Below are positions 1 through 11,023 of a stretch of DNA of 64,000 nucleotides, one piece after another. How positions within the stretch are numbered: the stretch's first letter is position 1; every line of letters begins with the position of its first letter. Location: positions 5,863,845-5,927,844 of the forward strand of contig CM073326.1 in NCBI GenBank assembly GCA_037043015.1, read 5' to 3'. A model generated the notes under the pieces. That model did not search any database. It saw nothing but the letters and a program-made list of their open reading frames with translations, and was not told the origin of the DNA. Position numbers and translations under genes: made by a program. This DNA comes from Bryum argenteum (lineage: Eukaryota; Streptophyta; Bryopsida; Bryales; Bryaceae).

Positions 1-742
1 TAGTGTTCAACTCGCAGCCTTCATCAGACTTAGTTCGTAGAGCGTCCGATTCTGAGAGCTGAAGGACTAATCCCTCTTCGTTGTTCCGACCTGAATGATG
101 ATAGTGGGGAGGCGCTCATGTGGAAGCATTTCGAAATGAGATGCATCGTATAGACCAAATTTAGAGTGATTTGTATTATTTGATGATATTGACATTTCAA
201 TATTTCAATGAATTCCATTTATTTGGAGAAATCCCAATAGATATTTAATATATTTCAATGGATAAAATTTAATAAATTTACAACAAGATGGTAAATTTCA
301 ACAAGTAGATTTAACAATTTTCAATTAAAGTCAATATAGTAATATAATTTTCAATATGTATGCAAGATTAACTAGTCTAAAAAGTTTGATAATATTGTGA
401 AGAGTAGCAAGTTTCATGAGTTTATTATGTGCAATAAGTTTGACAAATTTGTGAAATAATTTGCACCATTGAATTTCATGAGAATAAGAACACCCATTGA
501 ATTCTAAGATAATGATAACACTGTTAAGTTAAGAGATAATAATAATAATATTGTTAAATTGCAATATCTATTGTTCCGAGTCCTCCACCGGCCGGAAGCG
601 TGCATTACTAATCGGAGGTTGGCACCCGTGAATGTGCGGATTACTATGTGCTACGATTGTCGGAAGGTAAGCAACATTCCCCCACTAGTAGCTCCACCCG
701 AGCCCTTACAAAGCCTTGTGCAAGATCATGCGCCCATCACTA
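1..742. other. AT-rich noncoding stretch
   Basis: No coding region is supported. The sequence is AT-rich, with short runs such as repeated aataataata near 540. The short open frames lack homology that I can recognise and lack codon structure. It ends at the target-site duplication of the SINE that follows. Confidence 0.6.
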
Positions 743-754
743 GGGCTTTTTGTA

Positions 755-1117
755 GATAGATAGATAGAAACTCCGGTCCCTTTTTAAGGGGCCCGCGTAA
801 ATGAAGTGTCTGTTCGTATTGCTAATATCCCGATGGCCACCGGACAAGGGGAAATTGGAACAATACTACTTCCCCCTCTCGAGGGTGGACACTATAACTA
901 CGCTAGTTTCTAGCCTAGTTACTAATGCCTTGAAGATACTTGACATAGTATCCCCCCAAAGGGCTTTGAGGTACCCATACAACAAGGTCCAAAGACCCCC
1001 CACAATAGTTGGGTGGACTATAGTGGTGAGCACCACGCCGGCATGGGGAATAGAACCTACGACCTCCTCATTGGGGGACTAAGCCCTAACCACCAAGCCA
1101 AGGCTTGTGGTGCCTTT
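755..1117 (-). mobile_element. Full-length tRNA-derived SINE, 363 bp
   Basis: Read on the minus strand, the element opens with a tRNA-like head. A box-A-like TGGCTTGGTGG lies at about 1089-1100 and a box-B-like GGTTCTATTCC at about 1046-1056, spaced as in pol III promoters. A tRNA-unrelated body follows, and the tail is a (TCTA)n run at 755-768. The element is flanked by a 12-bp target-site duplication with one mismatch: GGGCTTTTTGTA at 743-754 and GGGCGTTTTGTA at 1118-1129. Two 5'-truncated relatives at 45973-46170 and 57487-57594 share the body and tail. Short interspersed elements of this kind are copied by LINE enzymes in trans. The boundaries are seen directly; the tRNA origin is inferred from the boxes. 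Confidence 0.82.
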
Positions 1118-1129
1118 GGGCGTTTTGTA

Positions 1130-2542
1130 CAAACATTTGTGCACTCAATAGTATTTTGTTATTCACTTCGATGGACGCTAAAATTGACAACAAGTAAAAT
1201 CAGTTCACTTAGAGTGGAATCTACATATTTTACTTGCAAAGCATAATGGTGGAAGAGATGGACAACCTCTTTGCGTCGGCAATCAATTCGCCTAGTTGTA
1301 TATTGCAAATTACACCACTTCCTCGATGGCTGCATGAATGTGTTGCGAAGACTTAATCAACAAATCTTCGGCAAGTTGCGTCAACACAATCTATACGCAT
1401 ACCTTTACATGAATATTTATCTACGATTTATTGCCAAGCCAACTGTGGAGCTTACACTACGGCTATTGTTGTAGCGCATGCAAGATCAGTGCCGCTATAA
1501 CATGCCAACGATAGATAAAGTTGGTACCATGATGGTGGGCGATGGTCATGACGACATCACATCAGACTCCAACATTAATATAAAGAAGCCTGACGTGATA
1601 CTGCAACAAATATATGCCTTTCACTCGAGATATACAGTGTTGCACTACGTGTTATTTTTTCCTAACACTCGTCAAAGATGGACAATCATTATGTCGTTAA
1701 TAGAATTAAATACACTACGAATAAGGAGCATTTGAGATCATTAATCCACAAGTTGTACAAGGGAGAGGAGGCGCAAGGTGCATGACGAAGATGCAATACC
1801 ATAAGTACTTGCTGCATCAACGGTAGCATAAAGACCATATATTTTTGGGTGGGTGTTTGCTGTAGCAATACGTGGTGGACGCATGGGCTTGCACAAAGTA
1901 GAATCAATAGCAGCACCTCATTCATCACTAGGCAGACCTTTGATAGAATCTATACTCGGGGTTGACGGATGCACTTAACGCTAGAGATTATGACAATGCA
2001 TAGGTCAACCAACGCATAATCCTACTATTAACATTCTCTCTTAGTGATCAATAAATGAGTTAATTTATAAATATACAATAGCTATTGTGCGCAAGTGTGG
2101 CAAATCAACCGTATGCAAACTTTATGTGCAATTCCAAGTAGCTGGTAATCACTTTTGAGCTTAAGGTTGAGCAAGCGCCACAAGGTCGGCAAGCTTTGGT
2201 GGTTAGAGGGCTCAGTCTCATGTTTAAAGAGCTAGAAACTGACTCCAAGGGCCGCAAAAACTTTGGTGTTGGTAAAAGGTACACTTGGATCAATGAGTTT
2301 TCGAAACGGGGTTGCCTCAAGTATACATATTGCTCATTCTCGATAAGGTATTGAAGCTAATGACGCCCGAAATGAGTGGTGTAATTTAATTTCGACAACA
2401 CAAATATCATAATATTAAAAATAAAAATTATAATAATATAATTTTATACACAAAAATAATAATATATAACTATAATGATTTATATATCCATAAGTATTCA
2501 CATTATTATTATTATTATCATTACTATCGTAGTAGCTGTGAT
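1130..2542. other. Noncoding stretch, no gene supported
   Basis: Only short open frames without recognisable domains are present. Around 2180-2215 a plus-strand segment (AGCTTTGGTGGTTAG) resembles the box-A head of the SINE at 755-1117 and may be the remnant of another copy, but no box B, tail or duplication was found. 2400-2530 is very AT-rich with ATT triplet runs. Confidence 0.5.
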
Positions 2543-2547
2543 CAGGG

Positions 2548-2850
2548 ATGTCACAGCGTCCGGACGTCCGTCGGACGTCCGGCAGGGGTCCGGGGACCGT
2601 CCGTGACTTAGAGATTCTGGTCGTTTTACTAAGGGTAAATGACCAACGGGGTGCGTTCATTGGTCGAACCACCCCGTCGACCGGTCCCCGACCTCTCCGT
2701 CGGCCCGACCGACCGGTCGGCTGGCCAGGGCGACCGGGCGACCGGCCGTCGGCCGTGGGTGACCGGCCTTGGATCCGGCCATCGGCCAGGGCGACCGGCC
2801 GTCGGCCACTGCGACCGGCCCTCGCATCTGGCGACCGCCTATGGCCAGAT
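2548..2850. repeat. CpG-dense CGACCGG island in hAT leader
   Basis: About 300 bp composed largely of degenerate, near-palindromic CCGGTCG / CGACCGG words, in sharp contrast with the AT-rich surroundings. It lies upstream of the transposase TATA box. Similar islands occur at 20280-20505, 22018-22150 and 24880-25215. Long open frames on both strands here reflect the lack of AT-rich stop codons and are not evidence of genes. Confidence 0.75.
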
Positions 2851-2924
2851 GGCCCCTTTGAGCATCCAACGGTTTAGGAGCATTTCAACTTCAAATTGCA
2901 ACGGTTATATTCAGAGTTGGATGG

Positions 2925-2932
2925 TATATAAG
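2925..2932 (+). promoter_or_regulatory. TATA box of hAT transposase
   Basis: TATATAAG lies about 200 bp upstream of the transposase start codon at 3131 and just after the GC island. The placement fits a pol II core promoter for the transposase. Inferred from position and consensus only. Confidence 0.45.
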
Positions 2933-3130
2933 AGAAGAGACATTGAGTCTCATTTCACTTCCGAATTTTGAACACTTTCCAAGAGCTTTGAGCCGCATAA
3001 TTCATTTTATGTGTATATTGCTTGGTAGGTATTGAGTTCGGATTGAGGATTTCCGTAAGGAATTCCTGCCATTTTTTTCCCGTCACGGTCCCACCACTGT
3101 TTAAGACTTTGAGGCGTCCTATTTATCAAA

Positions 3131-5468
3131 ATGGGCCCTGCTCCACATGAGCCTTGGTTTAGAGACATCGAGAAGGAAGGCAAAGCGTCTGGGTCCTTCC
3201 TACAGTGCTCACTATGTCATGTAATTGTTTCGAAGAAGAAGAGTCGGAATTTGAGTCATTATGGGTACGAGAAGATTCCTGGACACAGGGATTCGAGTTC
3301 TGCCCTTTGCCCAAAGCTGTCTAGGGAAATTAGGCAGTTATTTTTAAGATGTGGTGGGGAGTTCCCTCCATATAACAGAGAATTGGAACTATTTTTTGGT
3401 GAATATTCTCTCACTCCATCCATGGACGTTCCAGGTGCTTCAAAACATGACATTCCTGAAACCCCTAGGAGTGACTCTTGTGTAGGGTCCTCGCTAGGCA
3501 CCCCCATGAATTCAACAAATCTTTTGGTAGGGTCAACCTCTGCTTCTTCCATGCTTATGAGAGGAATTAGGGATACTCGCCCGATGTTTGGATCTATGAA
3601 GCAAACGAAGCAATCTTCAATTGAAGCTACTTTTGCAGAAGCGGATAGGCGGGAGTTGGATAAACTCTGGGCAAAATTTTTTTACGAAGCAAATATACCA
3701 TTCTCAGTAGCCCGCAATGATGCTTTCAAAGCTACCGTGATGAAGACTGCGGGATTTCGAAAATCCTATGCTCCACCATCCTACCATGACATTCGGACAA
3801 GGTTGTTAGGAGAAGTAAAGTCGGAGTTACAAAAGAAACTAGATAGTAGACTCTCTGAGAGCCTTCGGAAGTTTGGAGGAACTTTGACTATGGATGGATG
3901 GTCATCTGTGACTAGTCGCCCTTTGGTGAATGCGATGCTCGTGACTCAAGCTGGAGAGCTTTTTCTTGGTGCTGTCGATACTACTGGCCAAGAAAAAACA
4001 GCGGTGTACATGTCAACTCTCATGTTGAAGTACATAGAACAAGTTGGACCAGAGAACATTGTTCAAGTATGCACAGACAATGCTTCTGTAATGCTCAATG
4101 CCTCAAGAATAGTCCTTGAGAAATATCCGCACATTTTCATGCAAGGGTGTGCGACACATGCAATGGACTTGTTGTTGGAGGATTGGGGAAAGGGTTTGGA
4201 TGGATGGCGAATACATTGGTCATGGCGAAGAAAATGGTCAAGTTTATCAAGAGGCGACAAATGCCCCTAGTCGTGTTTCGTAAACACGAGGCGAAATCGA
4301 CCTACGATGCCTAAGAAAACAAGATTTGCTAGTCAATTCATAATGATAGATCGCTTGTTGGAGGTCAAGGAATCATTGGAGCAAGTTGTTGTCGACCCTA
4401 TGTTCATGACCTATGCCTCGAAGAAGACGGTATCTCACTCTGAGATAAGCTTATATTCTCACGTAAGGTCAAGAAGGTGGTGTTGAGCGATGAGTTTTGG
4501 AAGCAATGCAAAAGACTACGGGATATGGTTGCCCCCGTGGTGTACGCTCTGAGAGAATTCGACGGCAAGGCTCCTAGTACGGGCAAGGCATGGCATATCA
4601 TGCGTGATCTTGAGAGACATGTCCATACTTTGCACGCACCGCCCATCTCATTGGAACCACTTGAGGTGGCCACCGCAAAAGAGTAAGGGGTCCACCATTC
4701 CATGACATGCTGGAGCCTAATACTCAAAAACTAGCTCCACATGCATGGTGGGAGTTTGAAGGTGCTTGTGCTAAGCTCCTCTCTCCAATTGCAAAGCGAA
4801 TACTAGCGCAGACCGTGTCCTCGTCGGCTTGCGAACGCAACTGGAGTAGCTACTCTTATGTTCACGACAAAAAACGGAATCGGTTACTACCGGGCAGAGC
4901 TGATGACTTGGTCTACATATATTCCAACTCGAAATTGCTCGCGAATGATAAGTTGAGTGATGATGGGCGGTGGTATAGAGAGAACTTCGATTTAGAGGAA
5001 GACCAAGTACATGAGAATGATGAGGAAGCTGTCGAGGACGAATCAGAGTCTGATGACAATGATGTTTTTGAATTTGGCGATGAAGATGATGATATGACTT
5101 TCTTCCTCGCTTCAAATGATGAAGATGCTCCAAATGTTCATGATGCTAATGGTGATTTTATCGCTCATGGTCTTTCAGCGGATGATCTAGATGATGAGCA
5201 GCCGTTAGCCCGGTTAATGACACAAGGCGGCATGGACAAATCAAATAACATCCTACCTGTTATCGCTACTCGTTTACGGTTGGAAAAGGAGGCGATAGAT
5301 GCGAAGACCACTGCGTGCAACACAACTGCGGGCACTATGAGCTCTGATCCGGCCGCGGAGAATATCGCATCCGGTAGTAAGGATCAAGTATCTGATCAAT
5401 GTGCTACTCCCTGCGCTTTATTTCAACCCTCTATTGGGGAATGCACAGGCGTGAGCGGTGAGCGGTGA
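3131..5468 (+). pseudogene. hAT transposase pseudogene (BED finger, DUF659, hAT C-terminal dimerisation)
   Basis: The transposase would cut and paste a hAT element in the nucleus. Residues about 28-60 form a BED-type zinc finger with CSLC and later His residues. Residues about 240-350 match the DUF659 RNase-H-like part (LTMDGWSSVTSRP, then CTDNASVM and GCATHAMDLLL). The first frame stops at 4270. The middle region continues in other frames around 4310-4480 and 4477-4686 (a stop follows LEVATAKE), and the C-terminal part resumes at about 4700. That last part holds the hAT dimerisation block (SSSACERNWSSYSYVHDKKRN, about 4820-4880) and a long acidic tail. At least three frame changes or stops separate the domains, so this copy is dead. 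The family call is firm. Confidence 0.88.
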
Positions 5469-5490
5469 GCGGTGAGCGGTGAGCAGTGAG
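5451..5490 (+). repeat. Left terminal array of 7-bp repeat GTGAGCG
   Basis: Five units of GTGAGCG (the last reads GTGAGCA) plus a partial sixth run without interruption. The same 7-bp unit appears in inverted orientation as CGCTCAC at 19605-19660. Just inside this array is CCTATTACCACGG, and the inward-facing sequence of the right array carries CCTATTACCGTGG on the opposite strand. This supports paired, decayed terminal inverted repeats. Confidence 0.85.
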
Positions 5491-5780
5491 AAAATTTTCA
5501 AAAAAATCCCCCCAAGTTTACGAATATTAAGTATCCTATTACCACGGTTTAGGGTAAATAAAAATGAAATATTGGTATAGGGTTTAGAAGTAAATGCTCC
5601 CAAACCCGTGGACTTAAGTCACTTTGTTTAGGTTTTTGGGTACAATATACAATAGGTTAGGGCTGACGTCATTACAGACGTCATCACTTTAGGGGTTTAG
5701 GTGGTTTAGGGTTTCTCTCGCTCAAGCAAAAGTCGTGAAGGGCGAGAGAAGGTGACATAATTGTCAGAAGTAGGGGGCTT

Positions 5781-5794
5781 CCTCGTACACGAGG
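5781..5794. repeat. Palindrome CCTCGTACACGAGG, leftmost copy
   Basis: Six-base arms CCTCGT/ACGAGG around a 2-base centre. The flanking GGGGGCTT and GAACCCC extend the dyad imperfectly. It lies between the left terminal array and the 3' end of the methyltransferase gene. Confidence 0.85.
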
Positions 5795-5819
5795 GAACCC
5801 CTAAAAATAGATTTTTTTT

Positions 5820-6120
5820 TTTTAAGAAAAAAATTGTTCGATTTACATATTATGGTTTCAAAATTCCAATTACCTCACAAACATTCTTAATACAAACTGA
5901 GTTTTATATACACCGATTCTCACTCAAACAACAAATTTGATTTGGCGTGATCAAAAAAATATTAGAGCGGTTTAGACATGGTAATTAGAATTAAAACGGT
6001 TTAATATATAACCAATACGCCAAGATGTATAAATAAGTAATAGTAACTCATAAATGAGTTGAAAACATACGAATTCAAAAATATCGAATATTGTTGCCAA
6101 AAGCTATAGGGAGGCTAAGT
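5820..6120. other. Noncoding stretch inside the large element
   Basis: AT-rich spacer between the left palindrome and the stop codon of the minus-strand methyltransferase gene. It would hold the 3' untranslated region of that gene. No further gene is supported. Confidence 0.5.
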
Positions 6121-9100
6121 TCAATAGTAATCAAGAGAATGGTCGCTATCGTGGGGCGTGTCAAATTCTTCATCACATTGGTCAGCTTCAAAATCTATGA
6201 AGCGCAATACACTCTGAGGAAACTTTGGTCGCTGGGCTTGAGCACGAATAGGAGATGGAGCTGCCACCCACTGCTCGGCAAGTCGCTCAGCATACGAGGG
6301 AAGCGCAAATGGCGATGGAGGACTCCGAATGAGATCCGAATGGAGTGATAATCTTCGAGTCAATCCTGCGTGACTAGATTCCAAAGTGAAGTTTAGAAAT
6401 TCCCGTTGACAAAAGCGTCATAAAAAGTTTAAATACAAATAGCAGATATTACGCACCCATGTACTTGCGAGGTTTCTTCCTCCTTGGCTCCACATCCTCT
6501 GTAAGATCTCTGGATGAGCTTGCATCAAGCCGACTTTGCGATTGCTCTAACATCGGTTTCAAGACTGTCGCGAAGATTTCCTCATCTCGCTCCAAGCCGA
6601 TGAGAGAACGATACGTTCGTTTGCATGCGATAACAGAAGCTCCTGTACAAAAACAATTCGAGCAAGTGTTAGTATAAATCACTTGATCACATTTATCCTC
6701 AATCTTGACATAAACCACATACCTGTAGAAACACTCCAATCAAACACGATGTCGTTCTCGTCGGTCAAGCACTCGATAAAACACTGGATGAAATCTGGAT
6801 GCTTCTCCCGAGCGCCCCGCCACGGTTTCCCATCGGGACGTAACATCTGGTCTTCGGCGTGGGTGAAGTTGGTTAAGTTGTCATTGTCGTCCGGGAGAAT
6901 GTCGAGCTGCCCCCATAGACCATTCGATCTCTTTATTTCAAACTTTGCATCCTTTCTTGCAAAGACCTTGATGTGGAAGTTCTGAGTCTACACAATCCAA
7001 TCGGGCGATTAGAAAACCACATTACAATCTATCCAATTGAACGGAGAAAACAATATAGAAATATAAACGCTGTAGATTTACCGTTCTGTCAGAGTACAGC
7101 GCGGACGTCAAACGAAGTGGGTTATAACCCCACCAGTCACGAACAATCTTGAACTGGTAACTATACGTGCACTCGTCCAACTCTCGTTCAATGGCCCTAT
7201 CCCTTGTGTGCATGAGAAGTATAACCCCATCATCCGTTAGATTCGCATCAGCAAATGCGAACACGTTATCGAAATAATCGTCATCTCGCATGTTCCACAT
7301 GGGTACAACGTGTGGTTCGATGAGAGGCACCGTAAGGTTTTCAGGTGCATCAGCGATGATTAGGTCAATGCCGGGATGTTTGGGCTTCATAGTCATGTTT
7401 TGAATGGGCTTATCACGACCTTTCCCAACCTGGACGATAAAGTATAACAATTATTAGTGTCATAAAATCACCACAATTAAAAAGGGACATTGAAAACAAT
7501 ATGAAATTATGAGAATATGGGTTTACCTTACGAATATGCTGCATAATGCGTACAGCCTGAGGTTCCATGCGGGAATTAGTGTCGCTCACGTTCAAAATCT
7601 CACCCATATCTCCGTGCTTGAGGAATATGGGCAAGGGTGATACGTTAGCAGATACTTTCTCAGACAAGTCAGGACGCACCACATCGCGACCGCGAACAAG
7701 CCGATTGAATTTTGTGGCGTGGGATGGCAAGCCATCAACGTCACCAAGACGTTCACTTGCCTGAGTAAGGGAAGGACCAGATTCAGCTTGTGACGAAGGA
7801 CCACCTTGAGACATTGATGCGTTCATGGCTGCAGGTCGTGATCTTGCTGGCACTTGAGCACGTTTCTTCCCAACTTTAGGAGCTCGGTTAGGCATATCGT
7901 CGACGAAGTCTCCTGCATCATTGTCGTCTTCAATGTCGATACGAGCTTGAGGTGCAGAGACGACGCCCATTGACACTGCAAGATCTTGCTCCTCCGTAGG
8001 AACGAACGGGGCGGAGCAGTCCAAAAACCAAGCTCCAGTCTTGAGGGCTACTGTTGAGAACCTCTCGTACTGGCGAGGAGTGAATGCGTTATGCTTGGAG
8101 TCTTTATCACGAGCATCCTTCAGAAACTCGGGAAGAGAAGACAAACGAAGAGCACCTTTGGTCATCAACTCGCGGGTAAAGTACCTGAAAAACAAAATGG
8201 TTTAGAAAACCAATTATTACCAAGTAGAAAGCAAATAAATAAGTAAGCGGGGAGCATAAAATACCTATAGACCAAGAGTTTGATGATCAACGTGCCATTC
8301 TCGAACTTCTTCAAATCGGTTCCTTTGACAAACTTTGGGCCTGCTGTTGGTGCAAGATATGCAAGGTACGCGTGATCCCAAAGGCGCACCCTCCAATGCT
8401 CTACGTAAGCGGATGGAGGGAGAACGTCCTCTTTCCACACAATAGGCATAGCGTGATTTTCGAGGATCTTATTGAACTCTTGTACGAGCTCGAACTCCAA
8501 CTGCAAAAACGATTGTGAATCACGTAAATGAGAATTAAAGCATGATATAGTTTCAGAGATTCGAACAACCCAAAATTCAAGTTTGATCAGAGAGCATGCA
8601 TACTTGTGCCCAAAAAGAAGCCTTCTGAATCCAGGCGTCAAAGGTTTTCTCTTTCATTGACGGTCAAGGAAAACACACAAGTGTCTTTCATTATCCGTGC
8701 TATTCCACCAAGATGACCACTTTGCCTTGAATTCCGGCTCAACATGAGATGTAGCAATCTTTTGAAGTCGCTCAATTGACAACTCGGGTACTGGAAAAGT
8801 CGAGTAATGTGTAGTAATCTGATTAAGACATAACTCACGTCAATTACCATATTACGGGTAATCAAATAGAAAGCAATAATATATTATACGTACCTCGTCG
8901 AAGAACTTGGGGCCATTTTGTGGATTAGCCACCGCGATAAATTTTTCAAAATTTCGACCCTTTAAGATCTTGATGGTCTTTTGTTGCGCATGATGCATAG
9001 CCAACCACACCCCGTGTCCGGTTTGCTTCTCTTTAGCGATGGGTCTCCTTGTAAATCTTTGCAAAGAAGGTCTTGAGCCCGAGAAACCTCTCTCTCGTGA

Positions 9101-10340
9101 ATTACGAAAATCACACAATACAAATTACATAACATTTGACCATAGTCATAAGCGAGATTTGGAAGATCAATACTTAAAATTATTACCTTGAACAAGAATG
9201 CTACGAATACGTCAATCGCCGAGAGAGAATACCAAGTGGTACGCCTTGATTTCTCTTTTTGGCAAAAAGCATATGCCTCTTCCGAAATCAAGTCCCTGAA
9301 AGCCTCAAGTTTCATGGATCCGAACGTCCGAATTCGTTGTAACTTCGCTGGAAGACTACTCTTCACGAAGTCGTTCTCGGTCGACCTACAATTCAAATCA
9401 TATGCATGAGGATGTAAGAAGTTAAGGTTAATGAAAAAAAAAGGAAATCAAACTTCATGGAAGACAACCAACTTACCAATTGACGTCAGCCATGGCATTG
9501 ACGAGAACGCCATTCCTTCCCCGTGCATCAAGCACGATGCAGTCAACCCGAATGTGCCAAGAAGGATCTTCTTGGTGAAACTCTGCAATCTCGCGCATCC
9601 ATGCAGCCAAACGATGATTCCCTTCATAGACAAAAAACATTTTGCCTTGAAATTGATGGAGGTGGACGTCACGAGACAGGTCGTCCTCGAATCGTCTATT
9701 TTCATTCACCCAATGTTCATCCCAAGTGTTGACAATCTCCGGGGAAACAAGGAGATCCCGACTATCCTCGTCATATAACGAGACGTACATGACGCGATCA
9801 CCCTCCCTATAACCTCGGGCAAATTCGTTTTGAAGCCTGTGCACGTCGGCTTCAAGAACAGGTCTAACCTTCGGGTAAGATTGAAGGCGACATAAAGGAA
9901 TTCGAAACCGGGACTTATCTTCCGGTTTGTTGAGAATCCCTTTGATGGCCTTAACGGAGTCCGTCGTGGTGCAAACTCGAATCTCGTGCTCGCTAAACTT
10001 CATATCCTTATCCTTGAGATGTGAAGGATGTTTAGCGGTCTCATCATCATCGGAATCCTCGGAAAGAGATGACGGGCCCTCCATTTGTTGCTCTCTCTCC
10101 GGTGAAGCAAGCCCAAGGGCGTGCGTTGCGTGCACAATAGCAAGATGCTCACTATGATGCACTGCTTGGGCCCCTTCATCCGGAGTAAGCGCTCGCCCGT
10201 CCCCATTCTCAATGTCACCTACGTGATGGCGCGGGGGGATGTCTTGTCCAGTGGATGGTGTCGGGACGTTCGCGATCGCGATCCTCTTCCATGGGTTGGG
10301 TCTCGGAATACTTAAGGGGGAGTATGCTCGCCATTCTCAT
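6121..10340 (-). CDS. ParB/Srx-like domain fused to DNA N4/N6-methyltransferase-like domain, ten exons
   Basis: Exons by eye on the minus strand: about 10340-9477, 9385-9187, 9092-8890, 8790-8604, 8500-8265, 8184-7527, 7429-7082, 6987-6723, 6642-6457, 6365-6121. All but the 9092 acceptor have clear GT-AG borders and consistent phase. Exon 1 carries a ParB-like fold: a hydrophobic strand with FRIPLCRLQSYPKVR, then FFVYEGNHRLAAWMREI (near 9600), like the ParB/sulfiredoxin signature. The C-terminal part matches beta-class methyltransferases: DLIIADAPEN (about 7350) takes the place of the DPPY catalytic motif, and DIVFDWSVSTGAS followed by SLIGLERDEE (exons 8-9) takes the place of the SAM-binding FxGxG motif. 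A basic RRKKPRK near the end may be a nuclear signal. The 5' start is unresolved because the frame is open to about 10340 without a Met. Exon 4 has a one-base frameshift near 8655. ParB-methylase fusions are known in phages and bacteria; a plant copy with introns is unusual. Confidence 0.78.
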
Positions 10341-10344
10341 AATC

Positions 10345-11020
10345 GTCATCGCCATCTCTGTTTGGATAATTGAAAGGGTAAAACACTAAATTAAACTTAT
10401 GCAAACAACAAATGTCAATAGATATATATCAGTAAAAATATGATGATTAATAAACTATCATCCATAGTAATACAAAATATGAATCATTGTATTGTCAAAG
10501 ACAATACAATGTGGAGAGTCAAATCATGAATCAAGTTAAGAAAAAGTTGCTAGCCTAGGAGACCGTCTAGGGGCTAAACGGACCGCATCTCGAGCTTCTA
10601 GTCTCTTCTCACGTGTATGACGTCGCCATTCTCTCATATATAGAGCATGAGCCTCCTTGTCAACAATATTGGATGATACAACATTGGAACGGGAAAAGAA
10701 TCCCCATTAGAGGGCTCACCATGGGAATGATCGTGGCGGGTAAACCTAAGACAACGATACGGTCTCCAATCCAATTTGAACACCGTGACTCATTCCATCA
10801 AAATCACTACTATCGTGTCGGACTCAATGACATGCTCCATGCTATCCGTAGAGAACTCCTGCACACAAAAACAAATATAGCGGTTTAGTCACAATCATGA
10901 GTGCACATTGGCAAATTGAATTAGACATTCTAATCACATCTCAAATATGAACCGTTGATTATTCTTCAGTTCTGAGATTATAATGATCAAAGTTGGCTGA
11001 AATTTTCTCTTGTATACACC
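10345..11020. other. Spacer upstream of the methyltransferase gene
   Basis: Probably holds the promoter or a missing first exon of the minus-strand methyltransferase gene. At about 10540-10670 the minus strand encodes a short basic stretch (MREWRRHTREKRL, then RRSPRLA) that could be an N-terminal exon, but I found no clear donor site. A small dyad, ATTGTATTGTC / GACAATACAAT, sits at 10490-10510. Confidence 0.35.
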
Positions 11021-11023
11021 TAC

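Larger units (their letters stand above)
2543..5468 (+). mobile_element. Decayed hAT-family DNA transposon, right end not found
   Basis: The proposed left terminus starts CAGGGATG at 2543, as in Ac/hAT inverted repeats. It is followed by subterminal GGACGTCCG repeats, then a GC-rich leader, a TATA box near 2925 and a BED-finger hAT transposase from 3131. No matching CATCCCTG right end was found downstream. The coding region runs straight into the 7-bp repeat array at 5451 that bounds the next, larger element, so the right end may have been displaced or lost. The given end is therefore the end of coding similarity, not a mapped terminus. Confidence 0.6.

Noticed and set aside
2181-2230. Second SINE head on the plus strand
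   Set aside because: Box-A-like word only; body, tail and duplication absent.
2548-2971. Overlapping long open frames on both strands in the GC island
   Set aside because: Explained by absence of AT-rich stop codons in CCGGTCG repeats; no domain, and the same happens in the other three islands.
7567-7804. Small frames antisense to or overlapping the methyltransferase exons
   Set aside because: Shadows of the real minus-strand coding frame.
10613-10888. Plus-strand 91-residue frame beside the methyltransferase gene
   Set aside because: No domain; its opposite strand is a better candidate for the missing first exon.
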